Positions 38,201 through 47,633 are shown, counted from the first letter of the stretch. The stretch is 64,000 nucleotides of DNA from Pigmentiphaga litoralis (GCF_013408655.1 NZ_JACCBP010000002.1:930001-994000); one strand, 5' to 3'. Notes: generated from the letters alone by a model not told the origin. Translations and numbers: made by a program.

Positions 38201-41200
38201 CGTCCACGGTCACCGCGGTCAATTCGGGCGAAATGAAGGTCAGCGGGGACATGTCCCCGGGGGTGGTCGCACAAAGCATCGGCGGCAACGGGGGCACGGG
38301 CGGATTTGCGGTGTCGGCGGCCCTGGGCGGCGTGGCCGGCATGTCGGCATCGGTGGGTGGGGGTGGTGGCAAGGGCGGTACGGCCAACGTCGTGAATGTC
38401 AGCACGACAGGCAGCAAGACCATTGCCACGACAGGCACGCAGTCATCGGCGCTGATTGCACAGTCCATTGGCGGCAGCGGGGGCACGGGCGGGTGGACGG
38501 TGGCGGCCGCCACGGGCCTGGCGGCAGCGCCTGCGGTCAGCCTGGGCGGTGCGGGCGGCGCAGGGGGACGCGGCGGCGCGGTCGTCGTGGACTCGGCCCA
38601 GAACCTGGATACCGGGGGCACCTTGTCGCCCGCCATCCTGGCGCAATCGATCGGGGGCAGTGGCGGGTCGGGCGGCTTCAGCGCGTCCTTGTCGGCCAGT
38701 TCGATCGTCGCCCTGGGCCTGTCCTTGGGCGGCCCCGGGGGCACGGGCAGCGCCGCCGGCACGGTACAGGTGTCGTCCACGGGCGGCATCCGGACCGGGG
38801 CGGATCAGTCCACCGGCATCGTCGCGCAGTCCATTGGCGGGAACGGCGGCAATGGCGGATCGGCCATGTCGGCCAGCCTTGCGCTCGGCAATCCGGAATC
38901 GAAGGTGTCGGTGGGTGCGTCGTCGACCATGGGGGGCACGGCGGGCACGGGTCAGGCAGGCCAGGCCGTCACCGTCATCAATCGCGGCTCGGTACAGACC
39001 GATGGCGCGCGGTCGCTCGGCATCATTGCGCAATCTGTGGGCGGCGGAGGCGGCAACGGCGGCAACAGCGCCGCCTTCAGCGCCTCGGCCGCACCCGGCA
39101 GCAGCACGTCGGCGTCCGTGGCGCTGGGCGGCAAGGGCGCGGCAGGCGGCAACGCGTCGGCCGTGCAGGTGCTGTCCACCGGCAACATCACGACCGGCAC
39201 GCAGACCACGCTGGCCGCTGCGGCGGCCGGGGCCTCCAACAGCGATCAGTCCATCGGCATCCTGGCGCAGAGTATCGGCGGCAGCGGCGGCAATGGCGGA
39301 TCGGCCATGGCCCATGCCGTGTCCGGCACGGCGTCGATGTCGGTGGCAGTGGGCGGGGGTGGCGGTGCGGGCAGCAATGGCGGATCGGTCGCGGTCGGCT
39401 TTGACGGCCTGGAATACATCGCCAGCTATTCGGACCTGATCCGGGCCTACGGCGCCGATGCGGCAGCCGGCCTCAGCCATTACGTCAGCACCGGCATCAA
39501 CGAAGGGCGCACGCCCGATGGCTTCAACGCCGCACAATACCTGGCCAATTACTCCGACCTGCGGACCGCCTACGGGACGGACCTGACGGCCGCGGCCAGT
39601 CATTTCATCACCAGCGGCTACAAGGAAGGGCGTACGGACAAGGCGCCGTCCACGGGCGCGGCGACGGCCATGCCCGGCCCCGGTAGCGTCACCACCTGGG
39701 GCGATCAGTCCGCTGCCATCGTGGCGCAATCGATCGGCGGCGGGGGCGGCAACGGGGGGGCTTCCAGCGCCAGTTCCACCAGCAACAAGTACGCCGGCGC
39801 GGTGGCCATCGGCGGTTTTGGCGCGGGCGGTGGCAACGCCGGGGTGGTGGTCGTGGCGACGCATGACACGTTGACGACCCATGGCGCGCAATCCACTGCC
39901 ATCGTGGCCCAAGCCATTGGCGGGGGTGGCGGCAGCGGCGGATCGGCCTCGACCTCGTCGGCAGGCGCACCGGGCGCCGTCCTGGAAGCGGGGGCGGCCG
40001 CCTTCAGCGGCTATGTCGGCAAGACAGTCGGCAACGCCACACTGACAGTGGCCAAGAAATTCACGCAGAGCGATAGCGCAGGATCATCCGAAAAGAAGAG
40101 TGACAACGGTGCGGGGGCATCCCTGAGTATCGGCGGCGCGGGCGGAATGGGTGGCACCGGCAACGCGGTTGCGGTGTCGACCAGCGGCACGGTACGCACC
40201 AGCGGTGACCTGTCGAACGGCGTGTTTGCGCAGTCGGTCGGCGGTGGCGGCGGCAACGGCGGGTCGACCAGTTCGAACGCCAGCGGCGCCAATGCGTCAG
40301 CCTCGCTCAGCCTGGGTGGCTCGGGCGCGACCGGCGGCGGTGCGGCGCAAGTGACCGTGCGCAACGATGGCGATATCGGCACGCTGGGCTCGCAGTCCAT
40401 GGGGGTCATTGCGCAATCGATCGGCGGCGGGGGCGGCAATGGCGGGTCGGCCCACAGCACGTCGGAAGCCGGCGGCAAGGCGGCCGTGTCGGTCGGCCTG
40501 GGCGGCACCGGGGGCGGGGGCGGTTCGGGCGGCGCGGTCAACGTGATCAATACCAACCTCATCACGACCGCGGGCAGCCACTCGGCAGGCGTGTTCGCGC
40601 AATCGGTCGGTGGGGGCGGGGGCAATGGCGGCGCGGCGTCCAGTGCGGCCAAGGCGGCGTCGGCCGAAGAAGCCGAGTCGTCGGGCGGCACGCATGCGTC
40701 CACGGGCGCGGTATCCAGCACGTCGGGCCCGTCCAATTCCAGCAACTCGGCCGCCGCCGGCACGGCGTCGGATGGCGGCAAGGCCTCGGGTGCGGGATCC
40801 GATGGCGGCTACGCGGCGGGCCTGAGCCTGGGCGGTGCGGGGGGTGGCGGCAACCATAGCGGCGACGTCACGGTCAGCAACAGCGGCAGCATTCGCACCG
40901 GCACCCTGACTGCGCCCGACACGGGGGCGCAGTCGGCAGCGATCTTTGCCCAGTCGGTGGGCGGCGGCGGCGGCAATGGCGGCGCCAGCAGCGCGAATGC
41001 CGATGCGGGCAAAGCCAGCATTGCCCTGTCATTGGGTGGACTGGGCGGCGGCGCGGGCGCGGCCGGGGTCGTGCAGGTCAGCACGTCGGCAGGCAGCCTG
41101 ACGACCTATGGTCACGGTTCAGCCGGCATCTTTGCGCAGTCGGTGGGCGGGGGCGGCGGCAACGGCGGGTCGGCTTCGTCCACCACGGGTGATGGCGGGT

Positions 41201-44200
41201 CCGTGTCGGCGGCGCTGGGGCTGGGCGGCGCCGGCACGGGCGGTGGCGCGGGCGGGGCGGTGCAGGTCTGCGCCACGGTCTCCGGCAGCCATTGCGCCAG
41301 CGGCAACGTCAGCACCATCGAAACGTTTGGTGCGCAGTCGTACGGCGTGCTGGCGCAATCCGTGGGCGGCGGCGGCGGCGCGGGCGGGTCGGTCACCACG
41401 GCGGCCACCGCGGGCAAGAGTGATGACGGGGGCAGCAATTCCGCGTCCAGCGGCTCCGGCGGGTCCAATTCGGCCACCGCGGCCAAAGGTGTGGCGGTGT
41501 CGGCCGGACTGGGCGGCAGTGGCGGCGGCGGCGGCGCCGGCGGCACGGTGGCTGTTTCCCAGGTCGGGAGCATCACGACCCACGGCGACCAGGCCACGGC
41601 CCTGATCGCGCAATCGATCGGGGGCGGGGGCGGCATCGGCGGGTCGAGCAGCACCAATGCCAACAGCGGCGCCTATGCGGTCAGCCTGGCCCTGGGCGGC
41701 ACAGGCGGCAGTGGCGGGGCGGGCGGTGCTGTCACCGTGGACACCGATACGAAGGCAGCCCTGAGCACCACGGGCGCATTGGCGTACGGCATCCTGGCCC
41801 AGTCGGTCGCAGGCGGTGGCGGCCTGGCGGGATCGGCCAGCAGTACGTCGGCAGACGGCGGCAAGGCGTCGGTATCGATGGCCGTGGGCGGCGCCGGAGG
41901 CGGGGGCTGGCTGGACGGCGGCACGGTCAAGGTCACGCACGCGGGCACCATCGACACCAAAGGCTTTGGCGCCGACGGCATCCTGGCGCAGTCGATTGGC
42001 GGCGGCGGGGGCGCAGGGGGGTCCAGCGCCAGCAGCGCATCCAATGACGACGTGGCCGTCTCCCTGGGCGTCGGTGGCAACGGCGCGTCGGGTGGCAACG
42101 GCGGACTGGTCACGGTCAAATTCAGCAATGCCGTCGTCACGCATGGCAACAGCGCGACCGGCATCCTGGCGCAATCGATCGGCGGTGGCGGGGGCTCGGG
42201 CGCGTCGGCCACGTCGACCACGGAACTGGGCAATGACAGCGGCAGCACACCCGCATTGGCGTTGTCGTTGGGCGGCGCGGGGCATGGTGGCGGCTACGGC
42301 AACGACGTGACCGTGACCGGGACGGCCAAGACCGGGGCCGCCGTGAATGACGCCAAAGGCACCCTGCTGTACACGGCATCCGTCGTGACCGACGGCAGCG
42401 ACGCCGCGGGCATTCTTGCCCAGTCGATCGGGGGCGGTGGCGGACGGGCCACCTCAGCCAGCAGCACGGCAAAGTCGGGTGGCAACAATGCCCTCAGCCT
42501 GGCCCTGGGTGGCGCGGGCGCGACCGGCGGTCCGGCATTGAAAGTCACGGTTGACCTGACCGGGGCGGGCATCCTGACCCGGGGCACTCACTCGCAGGGC
42601 ATCGTCGCGCAATCGATCGGCGGGGGCGGCGGCATCGGCGGCAGTGCGAACACGGCGGCCGATTCCAACGGCGGCAACGGCGGCACCGCGCTGGCAGCCA
42701 GTCTGGGCGGCACCGCGGGCAATGGCGGCTATTCCAGCGCGGTCACGGTCAGTTCGGCTGTTGTCGTGCAAACCCACGGCGACCTGTCGACCGGCATCCT
42801 GGCGCAGTCGATTGCCGGCGGCGGCGGCGCCAGCGGCAGCACCGTGTCCACAAGCGACGCACGCCAGTCGCTCAGCGCAGGCCTGAACGTGGGCGGCTCC
42901 GGCGGCTCGGGTGGCACGGCCAACGCCGTCACCGTGAACCTGAACAAAGGCAGCCTGGACAAGGCGGACGCCTCGTTGTCGACCTTCGGCATCAACGCCC
43001 AGGGCGTGGTCGCGCAATCGATTGGCGGCGGAGGCGGCGTGGCGGGACTTGCCAGCACGGGATCCAAAACGGCCAGCGCCGGCGCCCTCAATGGCACCCT
43101 GGGCGCAACCGGCGGATCCGGTGGCGACGGCGGCACCGTCATCCTGAACAGCGCGCAGGCGGTCCAGACCTGGGGTGCGCAGTCGATCGGATTGCTGGCG
43201 CAAAGTATCGGGGGCGGGGGCGGATTGTCTTCTGCGTCCACGGCCAGCGCGGGGGGCTTCACCGGCGACATGCGGCTGGGCAGTGCCTTCGGCAGCTCCG
43301 GCAAAGGCGGCGCCGTCACGGTCACCACGTCGGCAGGCAGCGTGTCCACCGACGCAGACCTGTCGCCTGCCATCGTGGCCCAAAGCATCGCGGGCGGCGG
43401 CGGCGCAAGCCTGACACGGGTCAGCAACGTCAAATTGGGAGAGACCAGCGGCGGCAGCGCCTCGGCGATCGTTGTCTCGAATGCCGCCACCATCACTACC
43501 AAGGGCAACGGGTCTGTCGGCATCGTGGCGCAAAGCATCGGCGGGGGCGGCGGGCTGGCCTACGCGACATCGACCGGGACACTGGGCGGCTCGTCTCAAG
43601 GGTCGAACGCCAGTACGGTATATGTCAGCAGCAACGCCAGCATCACCACGTCGGGCATCAATGCCTTCGGCATTCTTGCGCAAAGCGTGGGCGGCGGTGG
43701 CGGGGCGGTGCTGTCCACGGGCAATGCCGTGACTGCATCGGCGCTCACCTACGGCTACGGCAACTCTGGCGACGTAACCATCAAGATCAACGCGCCCATC
43801 ACCACCACCGGCGCCGGAGCCCACGGCGTGGTGGCTCAGTCGGTACGTGGTGGCGGGGGATCGATCACCAACGGCACGACCACCACGTTCTACAACGGCA
43901 ACAAGGGCACCAGCGGTGTCGTGCACATTAGCCAGAACGCCAACATCCTGGTGTCGGGTGCGGGCGCCAGTGCGATCAAGGCGGGATCCTCGACCGATCC
44001 CATCGTTGAGATCGCCGCTGGCGTCTCGGCCATAGGCGGCGTGGGTGGCGCTGCGCTGGACTTCGAAAGCCCTCTCAACGAAGTGCACAACAACGGCACC
44101 ATCGGCACGGTCGACGGCGCCGCCGGCATGGCCGTGCGGACCTTGTCGGGCGACACCTCCATCACCAACAGCGGCACGATGATAGGCAATATCAAGCTGT

Positions 44201-45783
44201 CCAGCGACGGCAGCAACCTGGTGCACAACACAGGCACCGGCACGTTGATCGCCGGGGCATCGCTGGATCTGGGCATCGGCACGCTGCGCAATGACGGTGT
44301 GCTGACCAGCGGCAACGCCGCCGGGTCGGTCACCCGCATTACCGGTTCGCTTGCGCAGTCGGCCAGCGGCACGATGGCCTTGCAGGTGGACCATGCCAAT
44401 GCCCGCGTCGACAGCTTCGAGGTCAGCGGATCCGCCACGCTGCTGGGCAGCCTGCGGCCGTCATTGGCCAACGCCGGCCTGATTGCCCCGGGCAAAATGG
44501 CCCTGGGTACCTTCCTGAAGGCCTCCGGCGGCGTGGATACGTCAGGTCTGGCGATGGGGGGTGACACCGCCATCATGAAGTTCGCTGTCCTGCAGACCGG
44601 CGGTGAACTCGCCCTGTCGTCCACCGCAGACTTCAATCCGGCAGGCCTGAACGCCGACGGCCACCGGATTGGCGCCGTGATCGCACAAGCGCAAACGCAG
44701 GGCGCCACCACCTTCCGCACCCTGGTCGCACGGCTGGTCGACGTGCCCACCGTCGCGCAGCTCAGCCAGGCCTACTGGAACGTCAGCGGCGCCGCGGCAT
44801 CGACCGTATCGGTATCGGCCGAGCGCATGGCCACGGCATTCAACCGCGTCCTGCTCCAGCAGGCCGGCGATGCACCCGGCAGCCGGATCGCATCGGCCCG
44901 GCCGCAGGCGCAAGCGGGGGCCGATGGCACCTGGCTGGACGAACGCAACACCACCTGGGCGCAGGTCTACGGCGACAACACCCGCATGGGACTGGACGCC
45001 TCGCGCAGCACGGGCGACCTGTCCGCCAACAGCCTGGGGCTCGCGTTGGGCCACGACCGCAAGGTCACGGCCGACACCACGGTCGGGCTGGCGCTGGGCA
45101 GCAGCATAGGCCGCACCAACGTGTCCGACCAATTCAGCGCGCGCAGCAACGCGCTGCAACTGGGCGGCTACGGCATCACCCGATCAGGCGCAGCCTACGC
45201 TTCGGCCGCCGCGTCGTACTCGCTGTACCGCATGAAAACCGATCGCTCCCTGGCGGCCACCCAGTCGTCCTATGGCGCGTCGTTCGACGCACACAGCCTG
45301 TCCACCCGCCTGGAAACGGGCTACCGCCTGGGCAGCGCCACGTTCGCAGCCACGCCGTACGCCGCCCTGCAACTGCAGCGCGTCATCACGCCGGGCTACA
45401 GCGAAACCGCCACCAGCGCCAACGCGGCGGGCCTGGCGCTGGACTACGAACGCCGGTCGGTCAATTACGTGCGGACCGAGTTGGGCATGTCGGTCGACAA
45501 GACCTTTGCGTTCAACGGCAACACGGCGCTGGCCTTGCGCACGACCGCGGCATGGGTGCACAACCGGTCAAGCAATCCGGACCTGCGGTCGTCGTTCAGC
45601 GGATTCGCGGCGGGCGACTTCACGCACTCGGCAGTGATTTCGGCCGTGAACCATGCCCGGGTGTCGGCGGGCGCGGACTTCACGTTCGCCAAAAAATGGT
45701 CGCTGGGCATGAATGTGTATGGCGAGTTCGGCAAGGCAACCCGGACGGTGGCGGGGGGAGCGTCGTTGCGGCATCAGTTCTGA
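35251..45783 (+). CDS. Giant glycine-rich autotransporter adhesin (type Va secretion)
   Basis: A 3510-residue surface protein. It starts with an extended signal peptide (ESPR) MNHAYRVVWNVSLGVWQAVSELAR, a charged stretch and a hydrophobic core. That fixes the start at the ATG 35251 although the frame opens 32 codons earlier. The passenger (about residues 60-3200) is made of about 39 units of 60-100 residues, each with a QSIGGGGGxGG-type turn, which should fold as a long beta-helix. A different motif is embedded at residues 1384-1464. The C-terminal beta-barrel runs from about 3235 (TWAQVYGDNTRMGLD) to the final Phe of GASLRHQF, the BAM signal. The ligand is unknown; adhesion or biofilm is the likely role. 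It is divergent from a two-component operon and convergent with a cyclic-di-GMP phosphodiesterase. Confidence 0.92.
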   Translation: MNHAYRVVWNVSLGVWQAVSELARASGKSSGGAARKRARLLAAALLPLGAVGLALGTASFDASATSVTTGQNYYVPTRSTYLFGAAGTAGQNADGHGGKCHHGPIPGSAGANGSTVNQTVTYSPTTHPFNGTIVVAGSTGGTGGAGGSGDPQGECGKGDFYGMAGGAGGNVTLVVNPGTTAPAAGYTVTNTGIVALSHGGNGGAGGDNTRARDNYSAGDGGAAGNAGEVTVTNHVSFNVTGGASAFGIVAQSAGGQGGEGGTAPNGKAKGGSGLPGGTGGAAKVTNTGNITTAGGIAIAVQGIGGFGGDAGTNTKGYGGGGGYGGNGGWTWANNSGALQVGSAGAATPAGGIGLAVQSVGGGGGNAGAAAGLNALGAAGGTAGHGDNASATNSGSIKVYGESSIGVFTQSIGGGGGSGGMAVSSGKHTTAIGGSGGDGGNGGHVSVINTGDVCTGLACTSEAASDETAGGAVGILAQSIGGGGGIGGYAKARGHTNSIFGNTSALALGGEGGAGGTGGRVIVSNTADIKTAEIASAGIMAQSIGGGGGAGGGAVAFSTAILGASGAMAFGASGGGGGSGGAVGVNCNSYSGYSSGFSACSGEPALAARSPNSDILTAGLASPGIVAQSIGGGGGAGGYATALSGSLLGSLAMGFGGKGGAGGAGGAVFAGTNGGTIHTTGNYSQGLLVQSIGGGGGSGGSSMDLSLAAVGSSASVSVGGSGGSGTHGGAVSIYNPGGSITTAGDGSQGIAAQSIGGGGGNGGAAVSVSATTGYSASVSVGGSGATGGAGGSVQIVNFSNLYDPTFGAAAITTTGYGASAILAQSIGGGGGHGGYSVAKTAGYMGAAAAAIGGSGGSGNNAGTVTVNNYGALTTQGGGAAALQVQSIGGGGGSGGYAYAASISDFLGISIGVGGAGGAGAAGGTVSVNNHATISVDAPTGNAPGILAQSIGGGGGSGGFAAAGVASIGGAVSVAIGGGGGNGGTASTVTAVNSGEMKVSGDMSPGVVAQSIGGNGGTGGFAVSAALGGVAGMSASVGGGGGKGGTANVVNVSTTGSKTIATTGTQSSALIAQSIGGSGGTGGWTVAAATGLAAAPAVSLGGAGGAGGRGGAVVVDSAQNLDTGGTLSPAILAQSIGGSGGSGGFSASLSASSIVALGLSLGGPGGTGSAAGTVQVSSTGGIRTGADQSTGIVAQSIGGNGGNGGSAMSASLALGNPESKVSVGASSTMGGTAGTGQAGQAVTVINRGSVQTDGARSLGIIAQSVGGGGGNGGNSAAFSASAAPGSSTSASVALGGKGAAGGNASAVQVLSTGNITTGTQTTLAAAAAGASNSDQSIGILAQSIGGSGGNGGSAMAHAVSGTASMSVAVGGGGGAGSNGGSVAVGFDGLEYIASYSDLIRAYGADAAAGLSHYVSTGINEGRTPDGFNAAQYLANYSDLRTAYGTDLTAAASHFITSGYKEGRTDKAPSTGAATAMPGPGSVTTWGDQSAAIVAQSIGGGGGNGGASSASSTSNKYAGAVAIGGFGAGGGNAGVVVVATHDTLTTHGAQSTAIVAQAIGGGGGSGGSASTSSAGAPGAVLEAGAAAFSGYVGKTVGNATLTVAKKFTQSDSAGSSEKKSDNGAGASLSIGGAGGMGGTGNAVAVSTSGTVRTSGDLSNGVFAQSVGGGGGNGGSTSSNASGANASASLSLGGSGATGGGAAQVTVRNDGDIGTLGSQSMGVIAQSIGGGGGNGGSAHSTSEAGGKAAVSVGLGGTGGGGGSGGAVNVINTNLITTAGSHSAGVFAQSVGGGGGNGGAASSAAKAASAEEAESSGGTHASTGAVSSTSGPSNSSNSAAAGTASDGGKASGAGSDGGYAAGLSLGGAGGGGNHSGDVTVSNSGSIRTGTLTAPDTGAQSAAIFAQSVGGGGGNGGASSANADAGKASIALSLGGLGGGAGAAGVVQVSTSAGSLTTYGHGSAGIFAQSVGGGGGNGGSASSTTGDGGSVSAALGLGGAGTGGGAGGAVQVCATVSGSHCASGNVSTIETFGAQSYGVLAQSVGGGGGAGGSVTTAATAGKSDDGGSNSASSGSGGSNSATAAKGVAVSAGLGGSGGGGGAGGTVAVSQVGSITTHGDQATALIAQSIGGGGGIGGSSSTNANSGAYAVSLALGGTGGSGGAGGAVTVDTDTKAALSTTGALAYGILAQSVAGGGGLAGSASSTSADGGKASVSMAVGGAGGGGWLDGGTVKVTHAGTIDTKGFGADGILAQSIGGGGGAGGSSASSASNDDVAVSLGVGGNGASGGNGGLVTVKFSNAVVTHGNSATGILAQSIGGGGGSGASATSTTELGNDSGSTPALALSLGGAGHGGGYGNDVTVTGTAKTGAAVNDAKGTLLYTASVVTDGSDAAGILAQSIGGGGGRATSASSTAKSGGNNALSLALGGAGATGGPALKVTVDLTGAGILTRGTHSQGIVAQSIGGGGGIGGSANTAADSNGGNGGTALAASLGGTAGNGGYSSAVTVSSAVVVQTHGDLSTGILAQSIAGGGGASGSTVSTSDARQSLSAGLNVGGSGGSGGTANAVTVNLNKGSLDKADASLSTFGINAQGVVAQSIGGGGGVAGLASTGSKTASAGALNGTLGATGGSGGDGGTVILNSAQAVQTWGAQSIGLLAQSIGGGGGLSSASTASAGGFTGDMRLGSAFGSSGKGGAVTVTTSAGSVSTDADLSPAIVAQSIAGGGGASLTRVSNVKLGETSGGSASAIVVSNAATITTKGNGSVGIVAQSIGGGGGLAYATSTGTLGGSSQGSNASTVYVSSNASITTSGINAFGILAQSVGGGGGAVLSTGNAVTASALTYGYGNSGDVTIKINAPITTTGAGAHGVVAQSVRGGGGSITNGTTTTFYNGNKGTSGVVHISQNANILVSGAGASAIKAGSSTDPIVEIAAGVSAIGGVGGAALDFESPLNEVHNNGTIGTVDGAAGMAVRTLSGDTSITNSGTMIGNIKLSSDGSNLVHNTGTGTLIAGASLDLGIGTLRNDGVLTSGNAAGSVTRITGSLAQSASGTMALQVDHANARVDSFEVSGSATLLGSLRPSLANAGLIAPGKMALGTFLKASGGVDTSGLAMGGDTAIMKFAVLQTGGELALSSTADFNPAGLNADGHRIGAVIAQAQTQGATTFRTLVARLVDVPTVAQLSQAYWNVSGAAASTVSVSAERMATAFNRVLLQQAGDAPGSRIASARPQAQAGADGTWLDERNTTWAQVYGDNTRMGLDASRSTGDLSANSLGLALGHDRKVTADTTVGLALGSSIGRTNVSDQFSARSNALQLGGYGITRSGAAYASAAASYSLYRMKTDRSLAATQSSYGASFDAHSLSTRLETGYRLGSATFAATPYAALQLQRVITPGYSETATSANAAGLALDYERRSVNYVRTELGMSVDKTFAFNGNTALALRTTAAWVHNRSSNPDLRSSFSGFAAGDFTHSAVISAVNHARVSAGADFTFAKKWSLGMNVYGEFGKATRTVAGGASLRHQF
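39400..39645 (+). repeat. Embedded pair of 41-residue repeats inside the autotransporter passenger
   Basis: Residues 1384-1424 (FDGLEYIASYSDLIRAYGAD and so on to EGR) and 1425-1465 (FNAAQYLANYSDLRTAYGTD to EGR) are two copies of one 41-residue unit. They are helical and tyrosine-rich, unlike the surrounding Gly/Ser beta-helix. The unit resembles repeats I recall from large bacterial surface and calcium-binding proteins with YIASxxDL...GxxEGR. Confidence 0.8.
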
Positions 45784-45796
45784 TCTGGAACCGACG

Positions 45797-45821
45797 ACGG
45801 CGCGGGCATGCCCCGCGCCGT
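45797..45821. terminator. Strong GC hairpin between convergent autotransporter and EAL gene
   Basis: ACGGCGCGGG (45797-45806) and CCCGCGCCGT (45812-45821) pair perfectly over ten bases around the loop CATGC. It starts 14 bases after the autotransporter stop. No T-run follows on either strand. Confidence 0.55.
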
Positions 45822-45856
45822 TCGACTTGCCGACGCCTGCGGTGTGAAGACGCAAC

Positions 45857-47506
45857 TTACGCCCCCTTCACCTCCCGCCAGGCCTCCACCCGCACGAACG
45901 CCAGAAAATCCTCCACCGGCATCGCCTTCGCATACAGCCACCCCTGCGCGAACTCGACGCCGTGCGCCTTCAGGTACTCCGCCTGCGCTTCGGTCTCCAC
46001 CCCTTCCGCCACCACCTTCAGGCCCACCGTCTTGGCCATGTCGATAATGTGCGAGATGACCGAACTCGTCGCGACGGTCCGGCCGATCGCTGCAATAAAA
46101 CACTTGTCGATCTTGAGTGCATCCGTGGGTAGCCGCTCCAGATACTGCAGGCTGGAATAGCCCGTTCCGAAATCGTCAATGGCGATGCCGAACCCCAGCG
46201 CGCGGGCCTTGGCCAGGTTCGTGCTGGCAGCCTCGATATCGATAAAGCCGCGTTCAGTCGCCTCCAGCCAGATCTGCTCATTGTGGATACCGGTGCCTTC
46301 CAGCGCCTTCTGCACCACGCTCAAGAAGCGTCCCGTGGTGATGTCCTTCGCGCTCAAGTTGATGGCGACATGCAACGATCGGTCGACTACCAGCAGTTCG
46401 CGCAGATCGCGCACGCAGGTTTCGACAACCTGATCCGTGATCGGCAGGATCAGGCCGCTTTCTTCGGCCAGCGGAATGAACAGGTCCGGCGGCACCATGG
46501 TGCCGTCGGGGCGGCGCCAGCGCACGAGCGCTTCGGCTCCAATGCAGGCACCTGTCGTCAGGTTGATGATCGGTTGATAAAACACCACGAATTCGCGTTG
46601 CTGGACCGCGATGGTCAGCTCGGCCAGCGGCGACAGGCGTTTGCGCAGCAGGCGGATGACGAGCGCCACGATCACGCAGCTGATGATGATGCCGATAGGC
46701 AGCAGCCACAGCAGTTCCTTGAGCAGGCTGGTGCGCAGGTTGCCGTGGGGTTCCAGCACCACGGCGGTCCAGGCGTCTTGCCGGGCGACGGCATACAGGT
46801 AGCGGCTGTCGTTGATGGGCGTGGTCGATGCCGCAACGGCCGCAATGAAGTCGGTGTCAGCGGCGCGCAGTGTACTGACGACCTTGCCGCCGTAGGCGAC
46901 GCCCAGTTGTACACGGTCGTCGACGATGACATCGGAAAGGCGGCTGGTGTTGATCAGGACATAGATATTGTTTCGTTGCAGAACCGTGACGGGGTCGCCG
47001 CCCGTGATTCCAGGATAGGTCCGCAACGTGATGCGAAAGCCGTCGGGAAGCTCGGCGTCGGGAGCTTGAACGCGTGGCGTGCCGGGGGCGTTGGCGAACA
47101 CGCCCCAGGACGAGCATCGCGGTTGCCCGTTGTCCAGATAGCCCACCTGTTCGGTGTAGCGGGAATTGATGGCGATACGCCGCATCTGTTCGACGTGCTC
47201 GGCGGAGCAGGGCGTGCCGCGCCAGCTTTCCATTTCGGTCACCGCCCGCCGGCCCTGGTCCAGCGTGTTGGTCACATTCCGCAGCGCCCGGGCCGCATAG
47301 CCATCGAGCAGGCTCTGTTCCTGCGATACCGCACGCGCCCACGACGCGTAAGCAGCAACGGCAAGCGGCAGCAGCGCCCCAAGGGCGGCCAGCAGCAGCG
47401 CCGTCACGATGATGCGTGACCGATTCACGAGGATTCCTGTCGTGTTGATTGCTGTGAGCATTTGCGAGACTTGGACGATACCGTACTTGCCCTCGATTGC
47501 GTGCAT
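45857..47506 (-). CDS. CSS-motif EAL-domain cyclic-di-GMP phosphodiesterase
   Basis: A 549-residue inner-membrane enzyme that should hydrolyse cyclic-di-GMP. A membrane helix at about 33-53 is followed by a periplasmic CSS domain (55-265) with Cys100 and the CSS motif at Cys131-Ser-Ser133 in RCSSWG. A second helix spans 267-287. The EAL domain (300-549) has Glu325-Ala-Leu in GAEALVRW, NLSAKDITTG, the metal pair in IDDFGTGYSSL and KIDKCFI, so catalysis looks intact. In known CSS-EAL enzymes the periplasmic cysteines sense DsbA/DsbB redox state and control activity. The start is uncertain (47506 or 47461). Convergent with the adhesin, whose biofilm role it might oppose. Confidence 0.92.
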   Translation of the reverse strand: MHAIEGKYGIVQVSQMLTAINTTGILVNRSRIIVTALLLAALGALLPLAVAAYASWARAVSQEQSLLDGYAARALRNVTNTLDQGRRAVTEMESWRGTPCSAEHVEQMRRIAINSRYTEQVGYLDNGQPRCSSWGVFANAPGTPRVQAPDAELPDGFRITLRTYPGITGGDPVTVLQRNNIYVLINTSRLSDVIVDDRVQLGVAYGGKVVSTLRAADTDFIAAVAASTTPINDSRYLYAVARQDAWTAVVLEPHGNLRTSLLKELLWLLPIGIIISCVIVALVIRLLRKRLSPLAELTIAVQQREFVVFYQPIINLTTGACIGAEALVRWRRPDGTMVPPDLFIPLAEESGLILPITDQVVETCVRDLRELLVVDRSLHVAINLSAKDITTGRFLSVVQKALEGTGIHNEQIWLEATERGFIDIEAASTNLAKARALGFGIAIDDFGTGYSSLQYLERLPTDALKIDKCFIAAIGRTVATSSVISHIIDMAKTVGLKVVAEGVETEAQAEYLKAHGVEFAQGWLYAKAMPVEDFLAFVRVEAWREVKGA

Positions 47507-47633
47507 TGACAGTCACTTCATTAGCCGTCTAAGCTGAATTCACAACAAGGAACGGCGTTCCGTATATAGGAACGGCGAATCAGACGGGCCGGCGCACCGC
47601 TTTTCAAGGCGGGTGTCAGGCTCAGGAGACGAC

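Noticed and set aside
35900..43900. Regularly spaced repeats that might suggest a CRISPR array or satellite DNA
   Set aside because: Spacing is irregular, repeats are imperfect and all lie in one open frame encoding QSIGGGGG turns.
42454..44394. Long open frames on the minus strand across the autotransporter gene (for example 646 codons here)
   Set aside because: They mirror the Gly/Ser-rich repeat codons, have no ribosome sites and no recognisable domains. High-GC repeat DNA keeps opposite frames open.
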